DNA of 64,000 nt from Zavarzinia marina (GCF_021568905.1 NZ_JAKGSB010000002.1:186001-250000); one strand, 5' to 3'; counted from the first letter of the stretch, positions 17,852 through 27,490 are shown. Made by a program: numbers and translations. Notes: generated by a model not told the origin, from the letters alone.

Positions 17852-18757
17852 ATGTCCATGTTGAAACAGGGGCCGGGCGCCGTTTTGCGGCGTGTCGGCA
17901 TCGGCGCCGCGGTCTTCTTCGGCGCCGTCGTCGTGATGTCGAGTTGGTACACGATCGACGAGGGCGAAGTCGGCGTTGTACTGCGGAACGGCGCGGTCCA
18001 TGACGTCGCCGGCCCCGGCCTTCATTTCAAGATGCCGATCGTCGACGACGTCGTCGCCCTCTCCACCCGCACGGAAAAGCTGGAACTGGCGCAGGTCGCC
18101 GCCTATTCCCAGGATATCCAGGCGGCGGAGATGTATATGTCCGTCAACTACCGGATCAATGCCGGCCAGGCCCCGGACATCTATGCCCGCCTCGGCGTGA
18201 ATTACGCCGACCGCGTGCTGGTGCCGGCCCTCCTCGACCGCACCAAGGCGGTGTTCGGGCGCTACAACGCCCCGACCATCGTCGGCGAACGCTCGCGCCT
18301 CGTCGCCGAGATCACCGAGAGCCTGCGCGAGGCGGTGGCGGACGAAGGCATTCTGGTCAGCAGCGTGCAGATCGAGAACATCGATTTCTCGGATGCCTTC
18401 GAACAGGCGATCGAGCAGCGCATGCAGGCCGAGGTCGAGGTGACGCGACTGCGCCAGAACCTGGAACGCGAGAAGGTCCAGGCCGAAATCCGCCGCACCG
18501 CCGCCCAGGGCCAGGCGGATTCGACCGTGGTCCAGGCCCGCGCCGAAGCGGACGCCCGCGCCCTTCAGGCCCGCGCCGAAGCCGAGGCGATCCGCCTGCG
18601 CGGCGAGGCGGAGGCTTCCGCGATCCGCGCCAAGGGCATCGCCATGAAGGAGAACCCGGCCCTGATCGACATGATCCGCGCCGAACGATGGAACGGCCAA
18701 TTGCCCCAGACCATGGTCCCCGGCACCGCCGTTCCCTTCGTCGACATCGGACAGTAA
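17852..18757 (+). CDS. SPFH/prohibitin-family membrane protein
   Basis: A 301-residue protein with one N-terminal transmembrane helix (about residues 12-34), then the SPFH domain (WYTIDEGEVGVVLRNGAVHDVAGPGLHFKMP, VNYRI) and a C-terminal coiled coil of about 100 residues rich in Ala, Glu and Arg (EREKVQAEIRRTAAQGQAD). It resembles HflK/HflC and prohibitins, which form ring scaffolds in the inner membrane and modulate FtsH. It is shorter than HflK, and no hflX, hflC or protease gene adjoins it. ATG at 17852 follows a GGGGGAACGAG ribosome site. Confidence 0.87.
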   Translation: MSMLKQGPGAVLRRVGIGAAVFFGAVVVMSSWYTIDEGEVGVVLRNGAVHDVAGPGLHFKMPIVDDVVALSTRTEKLELAQVAAYSQDIQAAEMYMSVNYRINAGQAPDIYARLGVNYADRVLVPALLDRTKAVFGRYNAPTIVGERSRLVAEITESLREAVADEGILVSSVQIENIDFSDAFEQAIEQRMQAEVEVTRLRQNLEREKVQAEIRRTAAQGQADSTVVQARAEADARALQARAEAEAIRLRGEAEASAIRAKGIAMKENPALIDMIRAERWNGQLPQTMVPGTAVPFVDIGQ

Positions 18758-18762
18758 GGGGA

Positions 18763-18863
18763 TTTCCCCTCACCCCCGCCCTCTCCCCGCAAGCGGGGCG
18801 AGGGAGTTCGTTCAGTGCTCTGTCAGCCCCCTCGCCCCCCTGGGGAGAGGGTTGGGGTGAGGA
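18763..18863. repeat. Dispersed repeat type C pair (CTCACCCC...CTCTCCCC)
   Basis: Two oppositely oriented copies of a pyrimidine-rich element: CCCTCACCCCCGCCCTCTCC (18767-18786) with an internal hairpin CCCCGC-AA-GCGGGG, and its partner ending GGGGAGAGGGTTGGGGTGAGG at 18842-18862. Together they can fold into one long stem between the convergent SPFH and macroglobulin genes. A third copy is at 29090-29130. Likely a non-autonomous repeat that also ends transcription. Confidence 0.7.
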
Positions 18864-18875
18864 GCTGAACCCGCC

Positions 18876-21800
18876 CTATTTCACCGGCAATACAGTCACC
18901 GTGCCCATGGCATCGCGGCCGCGATACTCGGGGCGGTACATATCCTCCGCCACCACCGCCGGCACGCGATAGGTGCCGGGGGTCACGGCGCGGACGATAT
19001 AGGCGATGGCGAATTTCTGGCGGCCCGAGGTGTTGAAGGCCGCGACGAAGCGATCGTCCAGGGCCTCGGAATAATCGGGCACCGTCATCTCCGGCAGCCA
19101 GCCGATCTCCTCCGCCGTGGCCGAACCGGCGAGGCGGGGGTTCTCGATCTCGAAGCCGGCGGGCAGCAGGTCGATGACCATGAGCTGGTTGTCCTGGCCG
19201 GACGTCGTCTCGCCGGTCACCACCGCCACCATCATGGTGCCCTGGGGCACGGCCTTGGGATCGATCGCCTTGCCGTCCAGGGTGAAGAAGCGGCGGCCGA
19301 CGGTCATGCCGTTGCCTTCCGCCGGCATGTCCCTGTTGGGCACGCCGATGACCGTGCCGGTGTACCAGACCGAGCCCTCGCCCTTGTTGTCCAGGCGAAC
19401 GCCCTTGGCCACCGTCGCAACGTCGGGCCGGATCGAATAGGCGGTGCTGCGCGGCGGGATCGCCTCGCCGCCGACCGCGACCGTCATCTTGTTGCCGCCG
19501 TCGGCGAGCGCCCGCGCCGCCAGCAGCAGCCAGGCGCTTTCCTGGGTCGAGAGCCAGCGCTGGCCCGCCACCATGTCGGTCACCTTGGCCGCCAGGGCTT
19601 CGGCGTCGATGCCCGGCACCCTGGCTTCCATGGCGAGGGTGGCGATGGCGGCGAGATCGCGCACGCGGCTGCCGTAGTCGCGGCCGACGTTGCGCCGCTC
19701 CTGGGCCGCCAGCGCGCGATCGAAGGCTTCCGCCGCCCGACCGCCGTCGCCCATGAGGGCGAGCGCCGCGCCGACCTGCGCCATGGCGAGCGGCGTCGGC
19801 AGGTCGAGGCCGACGGCGTCATGCATGTAACGGGTCGCGCCCAATTCGCCGACCCCTGCCGCCGCCAGGACATAGAGCGAATAGGCGCGCGAGGCCAGCG
19901 CGTCCGGCCCGTCGTCGCGCCGGTTCTCGCCATGGCGCTTCAGCCAGGCGAGGCCGCGGCGATAGGCGAATTCCGGCACCTTCACGTCTTCCGCCCGGGC
20001 CCTCGTCAGGAAGTCCATGGCATAGGCGGTGAGCCAGGGCTCCGGCTGGCCGGCATAGCTCCAGAGGGCGAAGGAACCATCGCCCCGCTGCATTTCGAGC
20101 ATGCGGCCGATCGCCTTCTGGACGCGCGCGGTCATGTCCGGCTCGTCCTTCTGTTCCCAGAGGCGTGCCACCTCGCCGACATAGAGCAGCGGCAGGGCGC
20201 GGCTCGTGGTCTGCTCCAGGCAGCCATAGGGATAGCGGTCGAGGGTCCGCAGCAGGCCCGCGACGTCGACATTCGGCCGGGGGCTGAGGCTGAGCAGCAG
20301 TTCCGGCGTGCCGGGCACATAGGACGCGAGCGCCTTCGGCCCGACGGACAGCCCCTCGCCCGGCTTCAATTGGCGCACCAGCCGGTCGACCGAGGGAAGT
20401 TGCGGCGCACGGGTGCCGAGGCCGATCTCGCGCTCGAGCCGGAAATCGCCCGGCCCTTCCACGGTCAGGGCGAGCTTGCCGAGGCCGGCGCCGACCGCCT
20501 TGATCGGCAGCGTGACCGTGCCGGTCGCGCCGAGGGCGAGGTCGAGCCTGGCGGGCTTGCCGCCGTCGACGGTCACCACGTCGTCGCCGGCGGCGGTGAC
20601 CGTATAGGTTCCGGGCGTGCCGCCGACGTTGGAGAGCGTGACGGTGAGGCGCGAACTATCGCCGACCGCGAGGAAGCGTGCCGTCGACGACAGCACCACG
20701 ACCGGGTCGCGCACGGTGAGGCCGCGGTCGGCGGCGCCGACCTGACGCGCGTTCCAGGCGATGGCCATCAGGCGCAGGCGGCCGTTGTAATCCGGCACGT
20801 CGAGATCGATCGTGCCCTTGCCGTCCTGATCGAGGGCGACGATGCCCGAGAACAGGGACACCATCTTGATGTCGGAGGGCGGCGCGCCGCGCCGGCCGAG
20901 CGCATCGCCGTCGCCGCCTTCGCGCAGTGCACCGGGCTTGCCCAGCTTGGCGTTCAGGAGCTTGCCGTAGGCATCGCGGATGTCGAGGCCGAGACGGCGC
21001 TTGCCGAAGAGTTGGGCGACCGGGTCCGGGGTTTCGAAATCGGTCAGTTGCAGGATGCCCTCGTCCACCGCCGCGACGGTGACGAAGGTGGGGGCGGCGC
21101 CGGCGATACCCTTGATCTCGATCGGGATCGAGACTTTCTGGCGCGGCGTCACCACATCGGGCCCGGCGATCGCGACGTCGAGCCTTCGCGCGGCGGGATC
21201 GATGCCGAGCCAGGCGAGGCCGATGGCCCGGCCCGGGCCCCGCGCCGTATCCCCCTCGCCCGGCGCCTCGCCCGGACGGAAGGCGGTGGCGAGGACATAG
21301 GCGCCCGCGCCCCAGGCTTCGGACACGGGCACATCGATGTCCAGCCCTTCGGCCGGCAGGGCGATGCTGCGGGTTTCGAGCACGCGGTCGGTCGCGATGG
21401 TCAGCAGCAATTCGCCGGCGAAGGGCGCCTGGATGCGCATATGGGCATTTTCGCCCGGAACATAGAGGTCCTTGTCGGCGGTCACCGTCATCTTGTCGGG
21501 GGTGTCGCCGATGGTCGGCGCGACGAACCAGCCGGCCTGGAAGCGCAGCGAACTCGCGGCGCCGGTGGCGGCGTCCGTCACCTCGATCCGATAGCGGCCA
21601 TAGTCGACCGCGGGGGCCTCCAGCATGGCCGGCGCCTTGCCCGTGACGTCCAGCGTGCCGGAGGACATCAGGCGGTCGCGCACCACGACTTCATAGGCCC
21701 AGCGCCCGTCGCGATAATACCACTGGTAATTCCAGTCTTCCTTGATCAGGGACCAGCGCAGATCGCGCGCGGGCCGGGTCTTGCCGTTGCGGTCCAGGGT

Positions 21801-24083
21801 GATCACCTGGAACGAGGGCGTGCCGTTCTCGGCGAGGCGCGCATCCTCGAAGCCGGACTTCAGGCCGATCCAGAGCGGGCGGTTGCGCACCGGCATTTCG
21901 AGACGCCGGGCGATCGGGCGGCCGCTGCTCTCGTAGACGTCGGCGCGGATGACGGCGGCCAGCGGCTGCACCGTGTCCGGCAGGTCGGTCACGGTGATCT
22001 CATAGGCGGCATGGCCCTTGGCGTCGGTCGTCACCTCGTCGACGTTGACGCGCTTCGCCGCCACCGTCTCGTCGACGAGGCCGAAGCTGTAGTCGGCATG
22101 ATCGGGAAAGGGTTCGTCGGTCGCCCCGATCACCACCTGGAGGGAAGAGCGCAGATCCGCCGCCGGCGCGCCGAACAGATATTGCGCATCGATGGTCAGG
22201 TCGAGCTTGCGGCCCGGCTCGATCGTCTCGGCACTGGTGGCGACCGTCGTCTCGACCGAGGCGGGCACCACGTCCTCGACCAGCACGGAAAGGCCGCCGA
22301 TCGCCGGGCGGTCGGGATCCGTATGCCACGACAGGGTCCAGGTGCCGGTCCGGGCCGAGGCGCCGATCGCCCAATCGATCTGATAGCCGCCGGCCCCGCC
22401 AGGCGTGAGGGCGCGGCGCTCGACCTCGACACCGTCCGGACGGCGGATGGTCAGGGTCAGCGGCAGGCCGTCGACGGCATTGCCCGCATCGTCGCGCAGC
22501 AGGGCCATGACGTGCGCCGTCTCGCCCGGGCGGTAGACGCCGCGTTCGGCATAGGCGACGACGTCGAGGGGGCCGGGCTGCATGCGGCCCGAAACGCCCC
22601 GGTCGGACAGATCGAAGGCGGGGCCCGAGAGGTCCAGCAGGGTGAAATCGCCGCCGCCCGCAAACGCCATGACCGCCGTCGGCTGGCGTCCGCCCTCGCC
22701 CCGCATCAGGCCGGGATCGAAGCGCAGCCGGCCCTGTTCGTCGGTGGCGAGGCGGGCCAGTTCGTCGTTGTTCCGCGCATAGAGGCCGACCTCGATCCCC
22801 GGCATGGGCTTGCCGGTCGAAAGCGAGCGGGCGACGACGGTCAGGCCGTCGTTGCCGGCGAAGGTGGTCAGGCCGACGTCGGTGACGACGACCCATTGGG
22901 TCGCCATGTCTTCCCAGCCCTCGATCTCGCCGGTGGCGGGGACGGCGGTCAGGACATAGATGCCGGGCTCGGCGGTCTTGCGCATCTGTTCGATGTCGAT
23001 CGCGGTGACGACGCGCTTGTTGCGCTCGTTCTCGATCGAAACCTCGCCCTTCCAGACCAGTTCGCCGGTCGTATCCTCGATGTCGCGCGTACCCCAGTTC
23101 GACAGGGCGTACATCAGGTTGCCATAGGTCATCATGGGCACGATGTTGCGGTCGTCGACCCGGTAGAGGGCGAGCGCCGCCTTGTCCAGATTGACCGACT
23201 GCAGGGGAATGCCGGTGGCGCCGACCTTGGGCAGGATATAGGCGTCCTGGGTGAAGCCCAGGCTCTCCGGCCGGTCGCCGATCGAGACCGCGCCCTCCTC
23301 GACCCGGTCGAGGCGGGTGCCGGAGGCGGCGGGCAGGCCCTTGGCGACCATGATGTCATAGGCCTGGCCGAAGCGCGCGCCTTCGACACAGAGCGTATTG
23401 CCCTTCATGACATAGGCGGCGTCGAAGGACGGCGTCACCTCGACGTAATCCTCGAACCGGGTGCCGGCGGCGAGATCGCCGTAGAATTCGAGGCAGATCG
23501 AAGGCTGGTCGGCATTGTCCTGGGCATAGGCGCCGATCACGCGAAAGCGCGTCGCTTCCTCGAGCTGGGCCACGCGCTCCAGAAGATCGGGGCTGGACTT
23601 GATTTCCACCGCCTTGCGATAGGCGTCGAGGGCGGCTTCGGGATCGCCGTTCCGTTCCAGCGCCGTGCCCAGGATGTCGAGGGCCGCCACGCGCGTCTCG
23701 GGCGTCGTCGCCTTGTCGAAGGCGCGGAAGGCGGCGCCGGTGGCGCGCCAATAGTTGGAATTGCGCAGCTGCACTTCGGCCAGTGCCGACCAGGTCGCGC
23801 CGTCGTCGGCGCCATAGGCGATCGCGCTTTCATAGAGATTGGCGGCCTGCCACCAGCGCTGGCGTTCCGCCGCGACCTTGGCCGCGTCCAGCGCCTTCTT
23901 GGCGTCGGCGGCGTTTCGGGCGGCATCCCGGTTCTCGCGCAGCACGTCGGCGCGATACGAATCCGCGCGGCTCGACAATTCGCCGAAATCGGTGGCCGAT
24001 GCCGCCGCTGTCACCCCGAACGCCGCGCCCGTCAGGGCCAATGCACACAGCAGATTGCGAAACGTCGAGGCGACGCGCGTCAT
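18876..24083 (-). CDS. Bacterial alpha-2-macroglobulin family protein with thioester
   Basis: A 1735-residue secreted protease-trapping protein. Residues 1-30 form a Sec signal peptide (LLCALALTGAAFGVTAAASA); no convincing lipobox is present, so it is probably soluble in the periplasm, unlike lipoprotein YfhM of E. coli. Residues about 45-170 look like TPR-type helices (WWQAANLYESAIAYGADD). Repeated macroglobulin beta domains follow, including the MG2-like FDLSDRGVSGR and VYRPGETAHVMALLRDD. The thioester motif is Cys1288-Leu-Glu-Gln1291 (YPYGCLEQTTSRALPLL), inside an alpha/alpha barrel domain. The usual partner gene pbpC is not adjacent. Such proteins are thought to trap proteases that breach the outer membrane. 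Confidence 0.93.
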   Translation of the reverse strand: MTRVASTFRNLLCALALTGAAFGVTAAASATDFGELSSRADSYRADVLRENRDAARNAADAKKALDAAKVAAERQRWWQAANLYESAIAYGADDGATWSALAEVQLRNSNYWRATGAAFRAFDKATTPETRVAALDILGTALERNGDPEAALDAYRKAVEIKSSPDLLERVAQLEEATRFRVIGAYAQDNADQPSICLEFYGDLAAGTRFEDYVEVTPSFDAAYVMKGNTLCVEGARFGQAYDIMVAKGLPAASGTRLDRVEEGAVSIGDRPESLGFTQDAYILPKVGATGIPLQSVNLDKAALALYRVDDRNIVPMMTYGNLMYALSNWGTRDIEDTTGELVWKGEVSIENERNKRVVTAIDIEQMRKTAEPGIYVLTAVPATGEIEGWEDMATQWVVVTDVGLTTFAGNDGLTVVARSLSTGKPMPGIEVGLYARNNDELARLATDEQGRLRFDPGLMRGEGGRQPTAVMAFAGGGDFTLLDLSGPAFDLSDRGVSGRMQPGPLDVVAYAERGVYRPGETAHVMALLRDDAGNAVDGLPLTLTIRRPDGVEVERRALTPGGAGGYQIDWAIGASARTGTWTLSWHTDPDRPAIGGLSVLVEDVVPASVETTVATSAETIEPGRKLDLTIDAQYLFGAPAADLRSSLQVVIGATDEPFPDHADYSFGLVDETVAAKRVNVDEVTTDAKGHAAYEITVTDLPDTVQPLAAVIRADVYESSGRPIARRLEMPVRNRPLWIGLKSGFEDARLAENGTPSFQVITLDRNGKTRPARDLRWSLIKEDWNYQWYYRDGRWAYEVVVRDRLMSSGTLDVTGKAPAMLEAPAVDYGRYRIEVTDAATGAASSLRFQAGWFVAPTIGDTPDKMTVTADKDLYVPGENAHMRIQAPFAGELLLTIATDRVLETRSIALPAEGLDIDVPVSEAWGAGAYVLATAFRPGEAPGEGDTARGPGRAIGLAWLGIDPAARRLDVAIAGPDVVTPRQKVSIPIEIKGIAGAAPTFVTVAAVDEGILQLTDFETPDPVAQLFGKRRLGLDIRDAYGKLLNAKLGKPGALREGGDGDALGRRGAPPSDIKMVSLFSGIVALDQDGKGTIDLDVPDYNGRLRLMAIAWNARQVGAADRGLTVRDPVVVLSSTARFLAVGDSSRLTVTLSNVGGTPGTYTVTAAGDDVVTVDGGKPARLDLALGATGTVTLPIKAVGAGLGKLALTVEGPGDFRLEREIGLGTRAPQLPSVDRLVRQLKPGEGLSVGPKALASYVPGTPELLLSLSPRPNVDVAGLLRTLDRYPYGCLEQTTSRALPLLYVGEVARLWEQKDEPDMTARVQKAIGRMLEMQRGDGSFALWSYAGQPEPWLTAYAMDFLTRARAEDVKVPEFAYRRGLAWLKRHGENRRDDGPDALASRAYSLYVLAAAGVGELGATRYMHDAVGLDLPTPLAMAQVGAALALMGDGGRAAEAFDRALAAQERRNVGRDYGSRVRDLAAIATLAMEARVPGIDAEALAAKVTDMVAGQRWLSTQESAWLLLAARALADGGNKMTVAVGGEAIPPRSTAYSIRPDVATVAKGVRLDNKGEGSVWYTGTVIGVPNRDMPAEGNGMTVGRRFFTLDGKAIDPKAVPQGTMMVAVVTGETTSGQDNQLMVIDLLPAGFEIENPRLAGSATAEEIGWLPEMTVPDYSEALDDRFVAAFNTSGRQKFAIAYIVRAVTPGTYRVPAVVAEDMYRPEYRGRDAMGTVTVLPVK

Positions 24084-24260
24084 GATTCGACCCCCCTCAG
24101 ATGCCGGCCGATCCTACACCAGGGCCCCGGACTTGCCGATACGATCACGGACATATTCGAGGGTATGATCGCAGGTTTGTCCGGGGCGGCGCGTGACGTG
24201 GATCACAGGCCTCGGGGCGGAGCCTGACCCGACAATATGGCGAGGTGAAGACGCGGCCCC

Positions 24261-24326
24261 GAAACCCCAGGTCTCGAAACCTCAGGTCTCGAAACCTCAG
24301 GTCCCGAAACAGAAACCTCAGGCCCC
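24261..24326. repeat. 15-bp tandem repeat array
   Basis: Consecutive units GAAACCTCAGGTCTC at 24261, 24276 and 24291 (one or two substitutions), then a 6-bp GAAACA insertion and a fourth unit at 24312. Each unit holds the near-palindrome ACCTCAGGT. The array lies just 3' of the acyl-CoA ligase stop, in the 250-bp gap before the macroglobulin gene. Function unknown. Confidence 0.8.
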
Positions 24327-24333
24327 CAAGACC

Positions 24334-25875
24334 TCAGGCGATGCGCCGCGTCTCGCCCTGCCAGTAGCGGTCCTTGAGGAGACGCTTGTAGAGCTTGCCG
24401 GTCGGATGGCGCGGCAGTTCGGCCTCGAAGTCCACCGTCTTCGGGCATTTGACGTGGGAGAGATGCGTGCGGCAGAAGGCGATCAGTTCGGCTTCCAGGT
24501 CGGGCCCGGCGTCGCGCATGTCGGCGGGCTGGACCACGGCCTTCACCTGTTCGCCCCATTCGGGATCGGGCACGCCGAACACCGCGACGTCGGCCACCTT
24601 GGGATGGGTGATCAGCAGATTCTCGGCTTCCTGGGGATAGATGTTCACCCCGCCCGAAATGATCATATTGGCCTTGCGGTCGGTCAGATAGAGATAGCCG
24701 TCCGCGTCCAGATAGCCGATGTCGCCGAGGGTGGACCAGCCCTTGTCGTTGCGGCTGCTCTCCGTCTTGGCGCTGTCGTTGTGATATTCGAACTGCGGCC
24801 CGTCGGAGAAGAAGATGGCGCCCGGCTCATAGGGCGGCAGTTCGTTGCCGTCGTCGTCCAGGATATGGGGCACGCCCAGCATGGCCCGGCCGACCGAACC
24901 CTTGTGTTCCAGCCATTCCGCGCTGGTGATGGCGCAGAAGCCGTTGCCTTCCGTGCCGGCGTAATATTCGTGGATCACCGGGCCCCACCAGTCGATCATC
25001 TGTTCCTTGACCGGGATCGGACAGGGCGCCGCCGCGTGGATCGCGCATCGCAGCGACGAGACGTCGTATCGGCTACGGATCGCGGGATCGAGCTTCAGCA
25101 GGCGCACGAACATGGTCGGCACCACCTGGGTGTGGGTGACGCGGTATTTCTCGATCAGGGCCAGATAGTGCTCGGGCTCGAAGTGCTCCATCACGATCAC
25201 GGTGGCGCCGAAGCGCATCATGGTCAGTGAGAAGCGCAAGGGGGCGGCGTGATAGAGCGGCGCGGGCGAGAGATAGACCGTCTCGGCATTCGGCTGATAG
25301 AGCGCGGCGTTCAGCATGTAGAGGGTGCCGGGCTGACCGTATTCCTCTTCCGGCAGGGGCACCTTCACGCCCTTGGGCCGGCCCGTGGTGCCCGACGAAT
25401 AGAGCATGTCGGCGCCGTTGGAGGGATCGGCGATCATGGTCGCGGGCTTGCCCGCCACCGCGTCCTCGTAAGACTCGAAGCCGGCGGCGGTGCCGTCCAT
25501 CATCAGCCGGGTCGAAAGCGCCGGCGCTTGCCCCGCCACCCGGGTCGCGAGATCGGCCATGTATTTGGACGTAACCAGCAGCCTGGCGCCGCAGTCGTTG
25601 ACGATATAGGCCGCCTCCGCCGCCGTCAGACGGGTCGAGATCGCGGTATAATAGAGACCGGCCCGGAGCGCCGCCCATGTCACCTCGAAGAAGCGGGGAT
25701 GATTCTCCATGATGATGGCGATGCCGTCGCCCCGCTTCAGGCCGAGATCGCGGAACAGATGAGCACAGGCATTGGCCCGCGCCTCCAGCTCGGCATAGGT
25801 GACGGCGATGCCGCTGCCGGCCATGCGATAGGCGATCTTGTCGGGCGTATTCTGGGCGTGGATTCCCGGATGCAT
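24334..25875 (-). CDS. AMP-dependent acyl-CoA ligase
   Basis: A 513-residue adenylate-forming ligase. P-loop-like motif YSSGTTGRPKGVK is at about residues 163-175; EYYAGTEGNG matches the A5 motif; STLGDIGYLDADGYLYLTDRKANMI includes the A7/A8 hinge; and PRHPTGKLYKRLL holds the A10 catalytic lysine. It activates a fatty or aromatic acid with ATP and CoA; the specificity is not evident. The start has a GGGGAGAGAGAC ribosome site. It is a single gene; a small protein gene starts divergently 107 bp away. It is distinct from the AlkK-like ligase at 34366. Confidence 0.9.
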   Translation of the reverse strand: MHPGIHAQNTPDKIAYRMAGSGIAVTYAELEARANACAHLFRDLGLKRGDGIAIIMENHPRFFEVTWAALRAGLYYTAISTRLTAAEAAYIVNDCGARLLVTSKYMADLATRVAGQAPALSTRLMMDGTAAGFESYEDAVAGKPATMIADPSNGADMLYSSGTTGRPKGVKVPLPEEEYGQPGTLYMLNAALYQPNAETVYLSPAPLYHAAPLRFSLTMMRFGATVIVMEHFEPEHYLALIEKYRVTHTQVVPTMFVRLLKLDPAIRSRYDVSSLRCAIHAAAPCPIPVKEQMIDWWGPVIHEYYAGTEGNGFCAITSAEWLEHKGSVGRAMLGVPHILDDDGNELPPYEPGAIFFSDGPQFEYHNDSAKTESSRNDKGWSTLGDIGYLDADGYLYLTDRKANMIISGGVNIYPQEAENLLITHPKVADVAVFGVPDPEWGEQVKAVVQPADMRDAGPDLEAELIAFCRTHLSHVKCPKTVDFEAELPRHPTGKLYKRLLKDRYWQGETRRIA

Positions 25876-25982
25876 GTCTCTCTCCCCTTGCGCCGCCGGT
25901 TTGCCCGGCGATGTCGCTTTTCGTTATGATGCGGGAAAGCCTAACCCGAAGCTGACGCCTTCGTCATCTTGATCGACATGCG

Positions 25983-26126
25983 ATGACCGACAAACCCGCC
26001 CCCCGAAAGACCGAAGCCGACCTGAAGGCGGAAAGACTGGCCCAGGCGCTGCGCGACAACCTGAAACGCCGCAAGGCCCAGGCCCGCGGCCGCGAGGCGG
26101 AAAAGGCGCCGGACGGCGAGGATTGA
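25983..26126 (+). CDS. Small conserved alphaproteobacterial-type protein, 47 residues
   Basis: A 47-codon frame from ATG 25983 to TGA 26126 encoding a highly charged peptide (28% Lys/Arg) with the helix RLAQALRDNLKRRKAQARG. From memory, near-identical small proteins recur in alphaproteobacterial genomes as uncharacterised genes; this needs a search. It ends 2 bp before the convergent sensor kinase stop. It has no signal peptide or membrane segment, and the basic amphipathic helix could bind RNA or DNA. The ribosome site is poor. I do not assign a function. Confidence 0.7.
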   Translation: MTDKPAPRKTEADLKAERLAQALRDNLKRRKAQARGREAEKAPDGED

Positions 26127-26128
26127 AG

Positions 26129-27490
26129 TCAGGCCGCCCCGGGGGCCAGGGGCAGGCGCAGCACGACTCGGGCGCCGCCCCCCGGCCGATCGCCGACTTC
26201 CAGGCCGCCGCCGAGGCCGGCGGCGATTTCCCGGGCGATCGCGAGGCCGAGGCCGGCACCGCCGCCGTTCCGGGTGCGCGCCGCATCGGCCTGCTGGAAC
26301 GGCGTGCCGATCGCGGCGCGCATGTCGAGCGGGATGCCCGGCCCCCGGTCTTCCACCGCCAGCACGGCGAAGGGGCCTTCCACGGTCAGCGAAAGCTCGG
26401 CGGAGCCGCCGTATTTGAGAGCATTGTCGACCAGATTGCCGAGAGCGCGGGCGATCGCCGCCTCGCTGCCGACGACGGCGAGCGGGCCTGCCGGCATGGT
26501 ACCGGCCGTCACCGCGGCGCCGAGGGCCGCGCGCTCCTCGACCTCGTGGGTCAGGATGCGGGCGACGTCCGAACGGGCACCGCGATCGGCGCCGAAGCTG
26601 ACGCGGGCGAAGGTCAGGCTGTCCTCGACCAGTTGGTGCATGTGATCGAGATTGCGCACCCAGCCTTCGCGATCGGAATCGTCGGGCAGCATTTCGGCGC
26701 GCAGCCGCAGCCGCGTCAGATAGGTGCGCAGGTCGTGCGCCATGGCCCCCAGCACGAAGGCGCGGTTTCGCATCAGGTCCGCGAGCCGCATCTGCATGTC
26801 GTTGAAGGCGCGGATCAGCACCCGGACCTCCGACGCACCGGCCTCCTTCACCGGGCGCGGCTCGGGATCGCGGCCGAAGGCCTGCACGGCCCCGGCGAGG
26901 CGGCGCAGCGGCCGGGATTCCCGTGTGAACAGGACCACCGCGAGCAGGGCGACGGTGAAGCCGATGATGCCGGCGAAGAAGCCCGGCTGAAGGCCGAACA
27001 GCCGGGTCATCAGTTCGCCGTCCGCCACCGCCTTCAGATAGCGCCCGTCGGCAAGGCCCACGGTGACGACCACCCGGTTGGCCATGAACCGGCCGAGGAT
27101 GCGGCGGCGCGGCGCCGATCCGTCCCGCGACGGCTGATACTGGATGGAGACGAGGCGCGGCGGGTCGAGCGGCGGCAGGCTCTCGCGGATCAGGGCCTCG
27201 ATCGGCCGCCGGGGCTGGCGTTCGTCGCGGATCGCGCCATGGCCGTCGGCGACCGTGACCAGGAGATCGGGTCCGTTGAAGGCGCGCAGCAGGACCGGCA
27301 GTTCCTCGGGCGAGGCCTTCTCGACCAGGGCCACCATGGCCGTCGCCTGATCGGCGAGCGGCGAGCTCAGCCGCGCGTCGAAGGCCTGGTCCCGGCGCCA
27401 CAGATAGATCGCGGTGGTGACGAGTTGCACCAGCACCAGCGCCGCCAGCAGGATCAGGATCAGCCGCCCGACGATGCCCACGCGCGCCAT
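26129..27490 (-). CDS. Sensor histidine kinase of a two-component system
   Basis: A 453-residue membrane kinase. Transmembrane helices are at about residues 8-28 and 170-192, with a periplasmic sensor of about 140 residues between. A HAMP-like region follows (TRESRPLRRLAGAVQAFG). The H-box is LGAMAHDLRTYLTRLR with His252; the N-box NLVDNALKYGG and glycine boxes DRGPGIP and GAGLGLAIA are intact. It overlaps the response regulator stop by one base (TGATG), so the pair is translationally coupled. The closest general type is the EnvZ/RstB class; the signal is unknown. Confidence 0.92.
   Translation of the reverse strand: MARVGIVGRLILILLAALVLVQLVTTAIYLWRRDQAFDARLSSPLADQATAMVALVEKASPEELPVLLRAFNGPDLLVTVADGHGAIRDERQPRRPIEALIRESLPPLDPPRLVSIQYQPSRDGSAPRRRILGRFMANRVVVTVGLADGRYLKAVADGELMTRLFGLQPGFFAGIIGFTVALLAVVLFTRESRPLRRLAGAVQAFGRDPEPRPVKEAGASEVRVLIRAFNDMQMRLADLMRNRAFVLGAMAHDLRTYLTRLRLRAEMLPDDSDREGWVRNLDHMHQLVEDSLTFARVSFGADRGARSDVARILTHEVEERAALGAAVTAGTMPAGPLAVVGSEAAIARALGNLVDNALKYGGSAELSLTVEGPFAVLAVEDRGPGIPLDMRAAIGTPFQQADAARTRNGGGAGLGLAIAREIAAGLGGGLEVGDRPGGGARVVLRLPLAPGAA

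Noticed and set aside
19821-24227. A 1468-codon open frame on the plus strand opposite the macroglobulin gene
   Set aside because: It mirrors the minus-strand gene in a GC-rich genome, is rich in Arg, Gly, Asp and His, and shows no domain or ribosome site.
24261-24326. The 15-bp array as a CRISPR
   Set aside because: Units are contiguous with no spacers, and no cas gene is present.
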